Positions 25,381 to 38,332 of a stretch of DNA of 64,000 bases are shown here, one piece after another. Source of the DNA: Paramecium pentaurelia (lineage: Eukaryota > Ciliophora > Oligohymenophorea > Peniculida > Parameciidae); contig CAJJDO010000089.1 of the NCBI GenBank assembly GCA_905183005.1, positions 142,657-206,656 on the forward strand, in the 5' to 3' direction. A program made the translations under genes and the position numbers. The notes beneath the pieces are model-generated. The model was not told where the DNA came from and made no database searches. It saw only the letters and a list, made by a program, of their open reading frames with translations. Positions within the stretch are counted from its first letter, which is position 1. Each line of letters opens with the position of its first letter.

Positions 25381-26359
25381 TTATATATATTTAATACAAA
25401 AAATAAATGATTTATTTCATAATTTTTGTTTTTATTAAGATGATAAAGAACATAATAGATAAAGGCTTAATCAATAGTATTAATTATATCCTTTGATTAA
25501 ATAATACAATAAGGTTACTTATATTTGAAGATTAAATAATTCTTCAATTTTGTTTGAGTTCTTTTCTAAATTAGCAATCTCTATCAGATTCATTCTCTTA
25601 TACCATATCAATCTTAATGATGACATAGAATGCTATTATTCTAATATTCTAATATTATAATATCATTTTATTTTATTTTATCTGATAATTTGTCCATAAA
25701 ATTTTTGATTTATAATAAAATTATACCAGTATGTCCTATCTCATTAAAATAAAGGACAATCATCAAAGACTTTTTTTGTATTATTGTAGTTTTTCATTCT
25801 ATTGATAGTAATATAAAAATTATGCATAATTCTAAATAATTTAGAAATAAATTATATGTTTATAATAAACGATATTTCAATATTTATATGTTCTTTTATT
25901 AATCAATTAGAAATATCTCAATTTACTATAATTATCGATTTTCACATAGAAAGGAATTTCTCAATTTAAATTCTCTTAATTGAATTCTTGAACTTAAAAA
26001 AAAAAATAACTTAATTATAATTCTTATTTTAGACTTAACTTTTTTTTTTTTTAATATTCAATTGTGATAATAAGTATTTAATATGTTTTATTATAAGAGT
26101 AATGAGTATACTATATTTATTTACAACTTCCTTCTCAATATTTTATTAATACTACTTAATTTAATTATTCTTTTCTTCAATTTAATCTCTTCATAATCAT
26201 ACAATCCTATGAAAATTGATAAATCTACTAAAATTTAATAGATATATAATATTTAATAAATATATTTGAAACTAAACCAACTATTTTAAACAAAGGATAA
26301 AAACTAAATAACAAGATTACAAAAAGGAATTTGTACTGTTATTATATTATCAATTCTAA
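25381..26359. other. Gene-poor AT-rich region with an A/T inverted repeat
   Basis: Nearly 1 kb with no supportable ORF in any frame under the ciliate code. Near 25995-26055 a run of about 11 A faces a run of about 14 T some 45 bp away, each next to a short TTAA/AACTT context, giving a possible hairpin. Three close copies of an ATTCTAAT-like unit lie near 25640. Nothing else seen. Confidence 0.55.
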
Positions 26360-28827
26360 TCAAAATGCACTATCCCATTCTGCATCTTTAGCACTTGCCA
26401 ATACTTTCTTCTATCCCTAAGTATCCTTTTAAATTTAATCATGAACTGAGACTCCACGCTATAAGGCAGTCTAAATCTATGCTGGAGTCATAATTTTATC
26501 TTTACCAGGCTATAAGGGAGCCTTAAGTGATTTATTTAATAATTTTTCCTTTAAATAATATGAATAATTACCCAATCAAAATCTTTGAACCAAGTATGAG
26601 ATTTTAAAGTAGTGTAAGATCCTCCTAACCTAACTTCTGGGATCTTATTCATCAATTATTCAATAAAAGGTTTGGCTGATTTATCAGACATAAAATGAGG
26701 ATAGCTTATTGGCTTTTTAATGATTTCTTTATAGATTTCAAATGGATCTTCTGCTTCTTCTCCAAAAGGTAAACCACCACATATAAATTCATAAAGGCAA
26801 ACTCCCACACTCCATAGATCTGCAAAATAACCATAACCTTTTCCTGAAATGACTTCTGGTGCCATATAATGAGGTGTTCCAATAATAGTGAAAGTCTTTG
26901 AAGATTCTAAATAAATAATTGGATAGTATTTAATACATTAATTTTTAAATGATTTAGCTGTACCCATGTCAATTAATTTTAAGTATCCCTTATCATCAAC
27001 CATTATATTTTCTGGTTTAATATCTCTATAAACAATACTGTGTTAAGTATGTAAATATTCCATTTATAATAACATTTATGAGGCATAGAATTGTGCATCA
27101 TATTTACTCAATAATCCTATAATCAATTTAATAATATTACCAATAACTCTGATAGCATCAAATAATTCCATTCCTGGAATATACTCAGTTAAGAAATAAA
27201 TATTTTCATTGTCTTTATAAGATCTATAAAACTTAAGAATGAATGGATGATCCATCAATTCTAATACAGCTTTTTCTTATTAAATATGTTTTTATATTCC
27301 AAATTATTAAACATGTGCTCTTGTAACATATTTGAGAGCAAATAAAGTTTCTAATTCCTTAAATTTACATAAATAAACAGAACCAAATTAACCAGATCCT
27401 AATTTATTTAAATATATTAAATTCTTAAATGGTTAACTTTTGATTTATTCCTCATAAGCATTTGCTTTTTCAGATTACTAAGCTTTCCCTTATTAAATTT
27501 TCTCAACACTTCCTTAAGCTGTTCTGAATGATTCATAATCTATAATGGCAACATGTCCTTCTATTTCTATTGTATATGTTTTCACATGAGATGTGCCTTA
27601 TAGTTTATCTTATAATGTATCTTCAACTAGAATTGTTCCCTTAAGAACCTTTTATTTATTCTCATCAATAGCATCAACATCAAGAAGAATTACTAATTAT
27701 CCAACTTTATCTCCCTTTGTAATAACTTTAGAATTTGCAGCTAATTTCTTAATTTATACTCCTTCAAGTAATTTATCTTGATATGTAGATTAAGTTTTGC
27801 TAAATAATTTAGATGAATTCAAAGCCCATTTGCATATATTTTTGTAAATAATAGATTATACTTAATCACCTAAGATTTATTATATCATATCTTTTCCTAA
27901 AGCTAACACTTTTGTATCTTTTTAAATTGCTTTAATGGTCATCATTCTAACTTAATTCTCTTATTTGAGTGCTGATTCTCCAAAAGAATCACTAGGATTT
28001 AAAACTGCTATTTATTAACTATCTTTATTAAAAACTCCACATTAACCCTCTACTATGATGTAAAATGAACTTGCTTAATCTCCTTCATTTACTATAATTT
28101 CTCCCTAATTAAATTTTTAAGATATCAAAACTCCTGCTACAGCATCCTTCTATTCTCTTGTTAATTAATCTATAAATTTATCTCATATAATTACTAAAAA
28201 ATTTAACACTCTCTAAATATTTTCTATTTTTCTCTTATTCACTTCTCATAATGGTTTCTACACTCTTTCTAAAAGTATGTCTATCAATTCCCCATAGATA
28301 ACATTCTTCAACTGCCATACATGTAGCTGATCTAGGAGCATTATATAATAATGCTAATTCACCAAATCCAAATCCTGATGTTAATTCTTTGCGTGGTACA
28401 TTATCCACTAAAACATTTATTTTTCCTTTCTCAAGAATAAAGAATGAGCTTGCTCCATCACCTTATTTGATAATTGTTTCTCCCACTTATAATTTGCAAT
28501 AGAACATACTATGTGCTAATTGTGTTCTAAGGTTAACATAATATATTACAATTATGTATCAGTCATTGAGCTAAATACGAAATGACTTTAAAAGCATTTA
28601 ATGATGAATTTGATATCATCAAGACTTTATGTTTTTTATTCAGGATGAAAGGTTTCAAATATTTGAGCTATTCCACTCTCCTGAGTAGGTCTAATACCAA
28701 TATTACGTTTGGACACTCTTCTTATTAAAGAAGCTGGTGGTTATCCCTAAAGTTGTTGTTACTAAACATTTTTATCAATTCCAAATTCTTAAACAGAAGA
28801 CTTTTATATCCAATGGTTTTGATCCAT
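26360..28827 (-). CDS. cGMP-dependent-type protein kinase with two cyclic-nucleotide domains, 780 aa
   Basis: Five introns: 28527-28549, 28170-28194, 27117-27140, 26907-26936 and 26549-26571; exon sum 2343 nt. Residues about 60-330 hold cyclic-nucleotide-binding domains: MFYCKLQVGETIIKQGDG, GFGFGELALLYNAPRSAT (phosphate-binding cassette), then a second cassette around DSFGESALKQ. Further folds in the 330-450 stretch are plausible, as in apicomplexan PKGs. Kinase: GSGQFGSVYL, FALKYV, YRDIKPEN (Asp about 578), then LIDMGTAK (about 596, Met in place of the usual Phe of DFG), IIGTPHYMAPEV. The AGC-type C-tail follows. Ciliate PKGs act in ciliary and secretory signalling. The next gene upstream on the same strand is a K+ channel. 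Confidence 0.9.
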
Positions 28828-29067
28828 AAATTTAATATAAAAAAGTCAATGTTAATATCTATTTATCAATTAGATATTTTTATGGCTTTAATAATCTCAG
28901 TTAATTTATTAAACATATTTCAACCAATTATATCTTTGTTTTTAGATTCAAGTAATCATTTACTGTTTACATTCAGAATCAAACGTTATTCAAGAATTGA
29001 TTTGACTTTAAAATGAATTTATAATATTATAAACATTTGTCATTTAAATCTTAAATAAATTATTAAG

Positions 29068-32000
29068 TCAAACTAACCATTTCTTTTATTTCCCTTAAGA
29101 TTTATTGGAATCTGGAGCAACAGAACTAAATTTTAGACTTGATCTAACTATAGTTGATTTTTTCTTTAATTTTAAAGTCTTCTTTAAATTGTCTAAAGTA
29201 CTCTTTACTTTTGCAACCACTTTTAAAGGTGTAACTGATTTAAGTTTAGCATTCCTTCTCAATCTTAAGAAATTTAATATATATTAAAATGGATAAAGCA
29301 TAAATTTTCTAATCTTATCTAAAATGTGTGTTTACCATCCAAATATATCCTCTTTTATATACAAAATAACATCTTCAGCATTTTGTTTATTAAAATAATA
29401 ATCAAATTATGATTTTGTTTCAAATTCATCAAATTTTTATTAATTAAATGACCAATAAAGTGGTTCCAAAGATTACAAGGCTTTTTTAGTCATAACATCA
29501 TTTTCATTCAATTCTAAATTAGTTTACAATTAATGATATAAATTAGTAATGTTATCTGTCATATTATCATTAAAATCTTGAGTAGCTTAAGCCATCTTCT
29601 CTAATTATTTCTTATAATCAATAATTTTCTATTTCTATGTTGATTAATCACTTTCACTTTCACTATTATCCTCTGAACTATCACTCTCTTTAATCTCATC
29701 AATCATAGGAATCTCTAATTTATTTTTTGGAGTATTACCCTTACTAAAACCTAAGGATATACCTCCAGATAATATAGATTATTTTCTATTTTATAGAGCT
29801 AAATTTAAATTTTAACGAGAATCTGTTTTATTCTAAAATTATTAATCAGATACAATTCTACTTTTTCTTGTTTATTTGATTTATTATGCCTCAAAAATAG
29901 GAGAATTTTATGGAATCTTAATTCCAGGTGATGCTGCATCATCAATTGATGAATTAGAATCAGATCCACATTCAAAATTCAATTAAATTTTAGATTATAT
30001 TGCAATTGCCTATTAATTTTCATTTTGAAACACAGATGCATATTAACAAGCTAAATCTTTCATAGCTCTAGTATGCCAATCTAAAATTGATTTATCATAT
30101 CGATGAAAAGATTTATTTTATCTTTAATTTTCAGTCATACAATGTCTTTTAATAACAGCTTCTCTATTAGGTACAAATTAAACTTAAGGACATTTATTAA
30201 GAGGATGTTTAAAATTCTAGCAAGCTGGACAAAATACTCCATTTTCTAATGTTGGTGGAACATAACTTAAGGTTATATTATCTTTTAATTAACAATATTT
30301 CTAAAAATCTTCAGGATAATCTTTTAATGTTTCAATGAAATCTGATTTAGATAATACTAATAAACTTGCATATCCTATAGCTTTGAAAAGATCAACTTAA
30401 GGATTATTAGTTATAAAATCATTTACACAAAAAAATTAACCTTGATTGATGACGGCATTCATTTTAGATCTTTGTTTTCTTTCTGGATGTTAATATACTA
30501 TATATCCTTATTCAACAAAACAAAGATGTTATTAATTACCAAAATCAGTTGAAAATGTATTCTAAGGTGGAATAATCTTTCTTTTAATAGATTTAAAAAG
30601 AGCATTTCTCAATTCTTCACTAAAATATTTTTATAGAAATTCTGATTTTTCAATATATACTTTATGAGCCTACTTATCAAGTTCTTCTTTTAATTCATCT
30701 GATAATTACTCTAATAAAGTTTATTCCATTTCAAGATCAACTTCATCATCTTCTTTCCATCTAAAAGTTAAGTATTCTTTAACCCTAAATTAAATAATTA
30801 TTTATACTAATGTTATAAACTATAAGGTATTTTTCTCTAATTCATATATTTATTTATGACTCTCATTCTTCTATTTCTTTCTACTTGATTTTATGTGATA
30901 TCATCAATTATACTACCTATGAAATTTACACTATAAGATACCCATAAACCTAAAAGAATATATTATTTATTACATGCTCCTAAAACAAATACCATTGTTA
31001 CTATTTTCTCTATTACATTCTTTGGTACCATGTCACCATAACCAATTGTTAACATTGTTACAACTGCAAAATACAGAGCTTATAAATATTATTCTTCCCA
31101 ATTTTTATCTTCCAATTCATTAAATCTAATCCAAGAATCTTCAATACTAATACTACTAAAGTAGAACCATATACAACTAAATAAATGTAAAATATAAAGA
31201 AGAGTTAAGATGAATTTCAATAATCCGAATATACCTCTTTATGGTCTTGTTAAATATGATATTTAATCACTTTTTGCAAATGTTTCATAAACATATTTAT
31301 GTTAAGCTAAGATTACTAATAAGAATAAATTTGCTTTTGTTTTCATATCAGGAATGATCATAAATATAATCAAGATTAAAGAAGTCGAAAAATCAGTAAG
31401 AAACTCCTTTTTTAATTGATGTATAACCAATTCCCATTTATCTTTTATTGCAATTCCATTTCTATATGTTAGAGTATTGATTCTTATTAGAAAATCTAAT
31501 TGTAATATCATTAAAATGACATAAGTGATTGAAATAAGATTATTAAAAAGAATTTCAGGTTTGAAGGCAATTTCAAGAGGAACTAAGATTAAAAGGATTA
31601 TCCTAAAAAAGGATGTAAAGAAATCCCAATACATTTTAAATAGGGATTCTGGTTAAATGATTGGAATTTTATGGATTATTGTATTGATGCAATGAACAAT
31701 AGGTTTTCTTAACTTTTTCAAATCTTCTTTTACTTATTCAAGAGTAGTACTGTCTTTAACCTCTGCATCTCTATCTAATAGAGTTTTCATTCTCTTTAGA
31801 TTAAATCCAGCTTAACTAACTCGTTTTGAATAAGTAAATAAATTTTGCCTAAAGAGAATAAAGGATTTTTTATACGCATCAGATGCCTTGTCCCCAATTA
31901 GATTAAAATGAGCTTCATTTAGACCACCCAATCTTTTGCGATTGAATGACAATTTCTCTACAAATCTTCCAATATAAAATAAAGACATAAAACTTGCTTA

Positions 32001-32306
32001 AGCATTTGTTTAACTTCTTCTTCTGCTTGAATCTCTAGTTTATAAAACTGCTAATTTAGGGGTTTAAACATTTGAAGCCAGAATGTTCTCGTCCGAATTC
32101 GAATGAAAAGAATTTGGACTTTGCAAATATTTAGCTTCTAAACTTTTGGCACTCAATGTTCTGCTAGCAACTTAAGGTAATAACTAATATTCCTTTTATG
32201 AATCCCGTAGACATTGTCCCAAATATTATTGTTCAAAGTCTTCATTCTACACTGCCTTTAATTCTATATCTTATTCTAAATCAAAGCCATTCTAAAGATT
32301 AAACAT
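29068..32306 (-). CDS. Six-TM potassium channel with cyclic-nucleotide-binding-type C-terminus, 1063 aa
   Basis: Introns of 24 nt (30950-30973) and 23 nt (30785-30807). The cytosolic N-terminus (1-220) is Ser/Arg-rich, then S1 begins near residue 229 (FRIILLILVPLEIAF). S5, a pore and S6 follow. The filter is TMLTIGYGDMVP, with TIGYGD at 420-425, so K+ selective. After S6 comes a C-linker (EYLTFRWKEDDEVD) and a cNBD-like fold to about 620. Residues 677-690 match C-x2-C-x4-H-x4-C. The acidic/serine tail is long and basic at the end. It resembles EAG/CNG-type ciliate channels, which control membrane potential and swimming. Whether the cNBD binds nucleotide is unknown. Confidence 0.9.
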
Positions 32307-32741
32307 TTAATAAATAATTCAGTTTCGAAAAAACTAACATTATTAAATTTACTAATATATTAATCATTCTTTATATTTTATACACTTTATAATTATTCAA
32401 AATATCAAATCAAATCAAAATAAAAGAAATCATCAAAAAAAAGCATTCATTTATAAATTCTAATACAATTAAATTAATCTAACTAAAATCAAATTTAATC
32501 TCAATTTGAAATAATAAAAATGAAAAAAAACAGAATTTATATTTAAAAATGTAAAAATAATATTGATTCTTAAATTATACTAAATAAATAATAATTAAGA
32601 TTCTAATTATTATTAAGATAAGTAAATATATATATATAATAATGATTCTTTTATCTTAGACTTTATTTGGAATATATTTATTTAATTATATATATATATA
32701 TTATTGACTAATTAATAATATATATATTATCCGTTAAATTA
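32307..32741. other. AT-rich intergenic region with TA dinucleotide tracts
   Basis: Separates the divergently transcribed K+ channel gene and a DUF4485-like gene. Contains TA runs near 32624-32640, 32680-32700 and 32718-32728. No ORF. Being between two divergent starts, it must hold both promoters. Confidence 0.6.
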
Positions 32742-33311
32742 ATGAATTCTCCAAGAGCAGAGACCCTTGATTAAGAACTTAGTGAAGCAATTAATAAAAT
32801 ATACAATGGTTGCTAGAAAATCAATGCAAAACATCTAAAAATTAGAATATTGTAATGGTTAGATAAAGTGAGAACTCCAACACATAATTTTATTTGGAAA
32901 TAGAATTCTTTACTATATGCACGTGTTCTTCTAGAAATGACTCTAGAACAATAATTAGATAAGCCATTTCGAGGTGTTCCACCAGATGGTCCATTACCTC
33001 GATTGGATAAATTTGATGTCGTAATATGATCAATCTTATTCCAAAAGCCTTAACATATATGGTAGAAAATCAAATAAATAAATATCCAACAACCTATGTC
33101 CCCTAGAAAACCTTTAGGAATGCTTACCAATAGAAATTTCACTCCAAAATTAAAAACTGAACCAATTTAATACAAAACAAATAAATTTCATAATAGCTAA
33201 AAGTCTCAAAAATGGGATTAAATAAAAGAAACATTAGAAGGTGCAAATAGAAATATGAGAGAATTTAAATAATTCTTAGAAAATATTCAAACTGAAAAAC
33301 TATTTGTATGA
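32742..33311 (+). CDS. DUF4485-like domain protein, 180 aa
   Basis: One 27-nt intron (33021-33047, ending AAAG) joins two frames; without it the first ORF stops at 33029. Residues 1-95 match the DUF4485 pattern as I know it: a helical start, ILQWLDKVRTP, then NSLLYARVLLEMTLEQQL, then PFRGVPPDGPLPRL. The C-terminal half is basic and S/P/N-rich (MSPRKPLGM) and ends with a helix. DUF4485 proteins in animals are centrosome or cilium associated, but molecular function is not established. The neighbour at 33457 shares a weak SPRK block. Confidence 0.65.
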
Positions 33312-33456
33312 TTATTATTTATAATTACTAAAAATCTTTTATAGAAATTTGTATTAATTGAATAGATGAATAATATATATATATATATAGTATGTGAATG
33401 TATTAGATGTAATTTGATTATAAAATATATTATATTTAACAACTTTTTCAAAGTGA

Positions 33457-34141
33457 ATGCCTCCATTTACACCAGATGCGCGTAATTTGGGTGGTAGAAA
33501 CATGATATCTTAATAAATTTGGAATCATTTATAATAGTTAAAAGAAATATCATAACAAATACCACAGATTTTAATATCACCAAGGAAACTTCCAAATTCA
33601 CCTAAATAAAGTATAGAAGCTATAAATTACAAGAGAGTCAATAGAAAATAAGATTATTTACTATATCCAACTTATTTATTTAGACGTAAAACTGTTTCTG
33701 AAAGTTTCACATCATTGAGTCCTAAAAATATTCGTGATGAAACATAATTATTATTTTAAGAACCCCTTTTAAGAAGATAAAAAAATCTAAAATCTCCTTA
33801 AAAGATCTTTCCATTCAGTACTATTTAATTAGGTGCATTACATAAAATTAAAGCTAATGAAATAAAAATGAATAAGAAGAATGATGAAATGTGAGTTTAA
33901 TGTTTCTATTCTTTATAGTTTATGGAGTGAAGTAGAGATGACAGTTAAGGAGTTCAACACCAAATACGAAGATTTGTTGAATGAAATCTAACAAGTAATT
34001 TAGGAATTTGGAATCTATAGTGCATCTGATTATCAAATCTTGATTCACATTATTTTGAGACTGAAACCCTAGATACCTAAAATGGACTTACTAAATATTT
34101 TTAATGAATTGATTATTAAGCAATAATTATAACTGTCTTGA
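33457..34141 (+). CDS. Unrecognised basic protein, 218 aa
   Basis: A 28-nt intron at 33891-33918 begins GTGAG instead of GTA. Without it the ORF ends in TGA at once (33892-33894). Exon sum 657 nt. The N-terminal half is K/R/P/S-rich and likely disordered (LISPRKLPNSPKQS, KRVNRKQDYLLYP). The C-terminal exon is a well-formed helical segment (WSEVEMTVKEFNTKYEDLL) ending in a Leu/Ile-rich helix. No family recognised. The stop lies 12 bp before the next gene's ATG, so its 3' signal must overlap the start of the downstream transcript. Confidence 0.65.
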
Positions 34142-34153
34142 AAAATTTAATTA

Positions 34154-35985
34154 ATGGGAACATGTCAATATAATAATTGCAAGTCATACATAGACATTAG
34201 TACTCTCAATACAACAGTCAACATTATTGATCAATTAAATAATGATTTCATGGTTGTACATGAAGATTATGAACATCCTCTATATGGATAAGTCAATATA
34301 CTAGAATATAAGGAGCCTAAATAATATGATTTTAAATTAGTACATAAACTTATAACCTTTACAGAATAAGAAGACTTTCAATATGCACTATAGTATTATT
34401 AAGCTAAATTTTATGGTTTCAATCATCCAAATCTTCTCATTATACATGGTATCAACTTTTACCATTAATTTAAGCAATGCAATATAAGTAAATCGATTAG
34501 TTTTTCACTACCGAATACAAATTATCACTATTCTTAGATTATTATGAAACTACCCTAGCATAAGAATTGATCTACAGAAAAAAAATCTACTTTGAAGAAA
34601 CAGAAATCTTATTCTTTTTAGACTCTCTCATTGGAAGTCAAGCATTTCTATAATCTAAAGGTTATGCTTTGCCTTCTTTGAAATTTGATAAAGTCTATCT
34701 CTCCAACCTCTTAAATGGAGCAATTGGACTTAAAGTTTAAAGTCCACTCTTCCATAATTAATAAGATGTTGAATTCAATGAATTATTCCACAAAATTATA
34801 AATGGAGAAGAAGTTCGATTACATGAATACCCATATATAACACCTGAATAATGGTTGATGATATAAAATAAACAATTAGAACCCTATAATGAATTCAAAA
34901 GCAATGTGTTTATTTTAGGTTTAGTAATACAACAAATTTTATTTTTAGATGACATTAGAACTTTGTTCAGCTAAATAAAGCATTTCACTTTATTAAGATT
35001 ATATGATAGATCCAAATACATTAATTGAATAGATAAATAAAGTAAATGATAGATATGGGGAAGCCTTGCCCTTAATCTTAGAAGCAATGTTACATTATGA
35101 TCCAAAAGATAGACGTGACTTTTTATAATTAAATGAATTATTAGATTCATCATAATTAAAAGGGAAAAGATTAGCTTAAATTTGGACATCTGATGATTAT
35201 TAATATAGTTTAACTGAAAAAAAGGTACATTTAAATATATTATTTTGAAAAAGGTACACTTTTCAACTAAATAACATTCATTAGTACATCCAGAAGTTTA
35301 ATCTTAATTATCAAATTAATCTCTATTGTAAAAAGGATCACATTTATCTATTCGTTAAGTTATATCAAAAAATTCAAAAGAATCAAAGGCATCTAGTGTA
35401 TTTATGATAAATTCTATTATTATTAGTCATTTATTTAAAAAAAGGAATCTTATTCACCTTAAATTTAAAAAAAGAATTTATTTAAGAAATTTGAGACTGA
35501 ATAAGCATCAAAAGGAGGGAGTAAAAAATTAATCACTTAAGATGGTTTTGGAGTAGAAACAACTCCTAATGGACTTACTTATGAGGGTTTTTTTAATGCT
35601 GGAAAGAAATAAGGAATGGGTAAATTAATAAATGATGAGAATGAAATAATATATGAAGGATATTTCCATGAGAATTAGTAAATTTAATATAAATTATCAG
35701 AAAAGATTTCATCGTACTGGAATATTAAAAAACTAAAATGCATAAAGTTGTTAGGAGGCTTTTAATTATAAGGATTTCAATTAATTAGGAGAGAAATGGG
35801 CACGATATGATGGTGATTTTAATTTTGGTTAATAAGATGGATATGGATAATTGGTATTAACAAATGCAGAAAGATATACAGGTTTATTTAAGAATGGAAA
35901 AGTACATGGTGCAGGAGTATTTTAAACATTAGATGGTAAATAAATAAAAGGAGTTTGGATTAATAACATTTTATAAGAATAATGA
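34154..35985 (+). CDS. Pseudokinase fused to MORN repeats, 564 aa
   Basis: Five introns: 34449-34474, 34924-34948, 35225-35253, 35398-35426 and 35678-35705; exon sum 1695 nt. Residues 1-270 follow the kinase fold (HPNLLIIHAMQYKQIDQFF, SLFLDYYETTL, then SNVFILGLMTLELC for subdomain IX) but the HRD loop reads SKGYALPSLKFDKVYL and no DFG is present, so catalysis is not expected. From about residue 430 come MORN units: TYEGFFNAGKKQGMGKLI, YEGYFHENQFHRTG, RYDGDFNFGQQDGYGQ, YTGLFKNGKVHGAG. MORN repeats bind membranes or scaffold proteins. Likely a cortical scaffold; the role is inferred. Confidence 0.75.
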
Positions 35986-36041
35986 GTAAATTTCGAATAT
36001 AATAATTATATTAACAAAAATAAAAGTAGTTTATTTTGTTT

Positions 36042-38332
36042 TCAAGTGTTTGGATTAAACATTTTTGCATAAACATTTTGTTCTTTTTATTACATAGCAC
36101 CTCTACGATAAGGTGTTTTAATTTAAACTTATGTACTATTTTAAGATTGGAAATCAATCAATTTAGATAATTTAAATATCAATTACAATTCAGGTCCTAA
36201 TTTTTCTATTAATTATTTATTAACATTATTATTTTTATTTTGAATATCATCTTCACTTTATCTAAGAACATCATCATAAGACTTATAAATATAAAGATAT
36301 TACATTATAAATTTTGGCATAGAATAAATAATTATCCTAATCACCACTTCCTCTCTTAGGTTTGAATATATCACCTCCATTAGCAATCTCTTCATCTTGA
36401 TCTTTCTCTTTATTTAATTTCAATGTTAAAACATCTCTAGTTGGTTAAGTAGTTGTATCATCAAGAGTAATTTAAGGTTTTGGAGTAAAACCAAACATCA
36501 ATTATTGATGATATGATAATACTACTTCTTTTAATTTAACCATCTCATTCATATTTTAAACAATATTATAAATATCTATTTATTCAGCTGCCTATTACAT
36601 ACCTTTATTAATTAATCTTATTCTTGGTTATTTTGAGAATAATCTATTACAAGTGATTACATTAACTAAAATTTTAAATGATAAATATATAGGTTTAGAT
36701 CTACTTATTATTGATTTAATTTATTTTTCAAAATAATCTAAACCAGATTTACAATTTAATTATATTGCTAACATCTTTTAATCTTAAATAATTCTAAAAC
36801 TTTCTTTTTTTTATTATGTTTATTAATTATTTTATTTAAATACAGTTAAGTATTATACAACAGCTTTAAATCTTTTTACTCCACTTAATTTCTTTATTTC
36901 TTGATTATTTTCTTTTTGATGTATTAATGTTTAATGAATTGTTTAAGGTTTATCTTCATCATCAGAATTATTAACAGATGAACCAGGTTCCTTTTATAAT
37001 CTTTATTATTATTATAATGCTAAATTTATCAATTCTAATTTCTCTTATTATTATCTTAATTTTTCAGTATTATCTAATGAAAATTCATAGACTCTATTAG
37101 CTAATTCAATCATCACTTAAAAAATAGATACTAATTTATTACTTTATAATTTATTGTATAATGTTACAACAATTCCAACAAAAAAAAATAGTATTTATTA
37201 TATACCTCCTAAATTTGATAACATTTCATCAAATTTCATATAATTTCTTTTTATGGTTGTCTTAAATGGACTTCTCTTGAAATTGATCTAAACATATTAA
37301 TCAGAAGTTTGATTTCCAAATTCAGAAACAATCTTAGTTTCTAATTATTCAATTGCAAATGTATCAGTTATAATAGTTTCACTTAAATCTTAACTTTCAA
37401 AATTACCTCAACGGCATCAAACTGTTATCTTAAACTATATGGTAATGTTTTAGATAGACATCTATTGTTCTTCCAATTTAATTGGGAATGAAAGTATATT
37501 ACAATGAATCATCTAAATATAATTGTTTATAGTTTTTATCTGATTTATATGGATTAATAATAGAGTTGATATTATAGATTTAAAATTTAAAGCTTCCATG
37601 TTATGCCACAAATTCATTCAGTTATTCTTAACTAGCACATTCATATCCTTTATTTAATGCTTCTTAATGATTGCATTTGCTTATAATTATTTATAAATAC
37701 AAAAAGTCCTCACCTAGATGTTTATAACTATATTTTACTTATGTGTGTACCTCCCAACTAAAAATTAGCTTCCTCCCTAATATAATCATTTCTTTTACAC
37801 TGGACATAGATAATCTGATAAAGATGATGAATTAAAGTATAATTAAGAAAAATCACTTCCTTCTTCTTAAAAGTACTTTTCAAATCTGTATTATGTACAT
37901 TCAACTAATGGTATTTCTTTAGACAATGACGCTTAAGAACCATTCTAATACCTATAATTGTATCTAAAATTTAAGAGAACTTTGTTATACTTTTAGATGA
38001 GAGAGATATTGAAAAAAGGATTGTGAATAAAGTTCTCTTATTAAATTGCAATAGCAAATAGCAATTATTTATCTGTTATTGTAGTATCTGATATTTTTGG
38101 ATCATACTCTGTTATGGATACTGCATTCAATTATTCTTTATTGAGAAACGAATTAAAATTAGCAGAAAACTGCCATATCATCACACCAATTACAATAATT
38201 GACATCAAACCTCCCAAACCTGTTCTATATGTGGATTACTAATTCATTCTCAATGTGATTTAGTATCCAAATATGTCAACTCTTCTTAATTCTAAATAAT
38301 TTATTTATCATACCATTAAGAAATTTTTCCAT
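36042..38332 (-). CDS. Ciliate-type two-TM membrane protein, 724 aa
   Basis: Five introns: 38292-38313, 37777-37800, 37728-37750, 37382-37406 and 36282-36303; exon sum 2175 nt. Just after the start comes ELRRVDIFGYQITLRMN, then TM1 (LMSIIVIGVMIWQFSANF), an extracytosolic domain of about 300 residues with paired Cys (LCPGGSQFLVGSYKHL, IIISKCN), then TM2 (ILFFFVGIVVTLYNK) and a cytosolic Q/N-rich tail with MORE THAN one basic patch. I know this architecture as a large, uncharacterised ciliate membrane-protein family. Substrate or ligand unknown. Convergent with the MORN gene, 56 bp apart. Confidence 0.7.
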
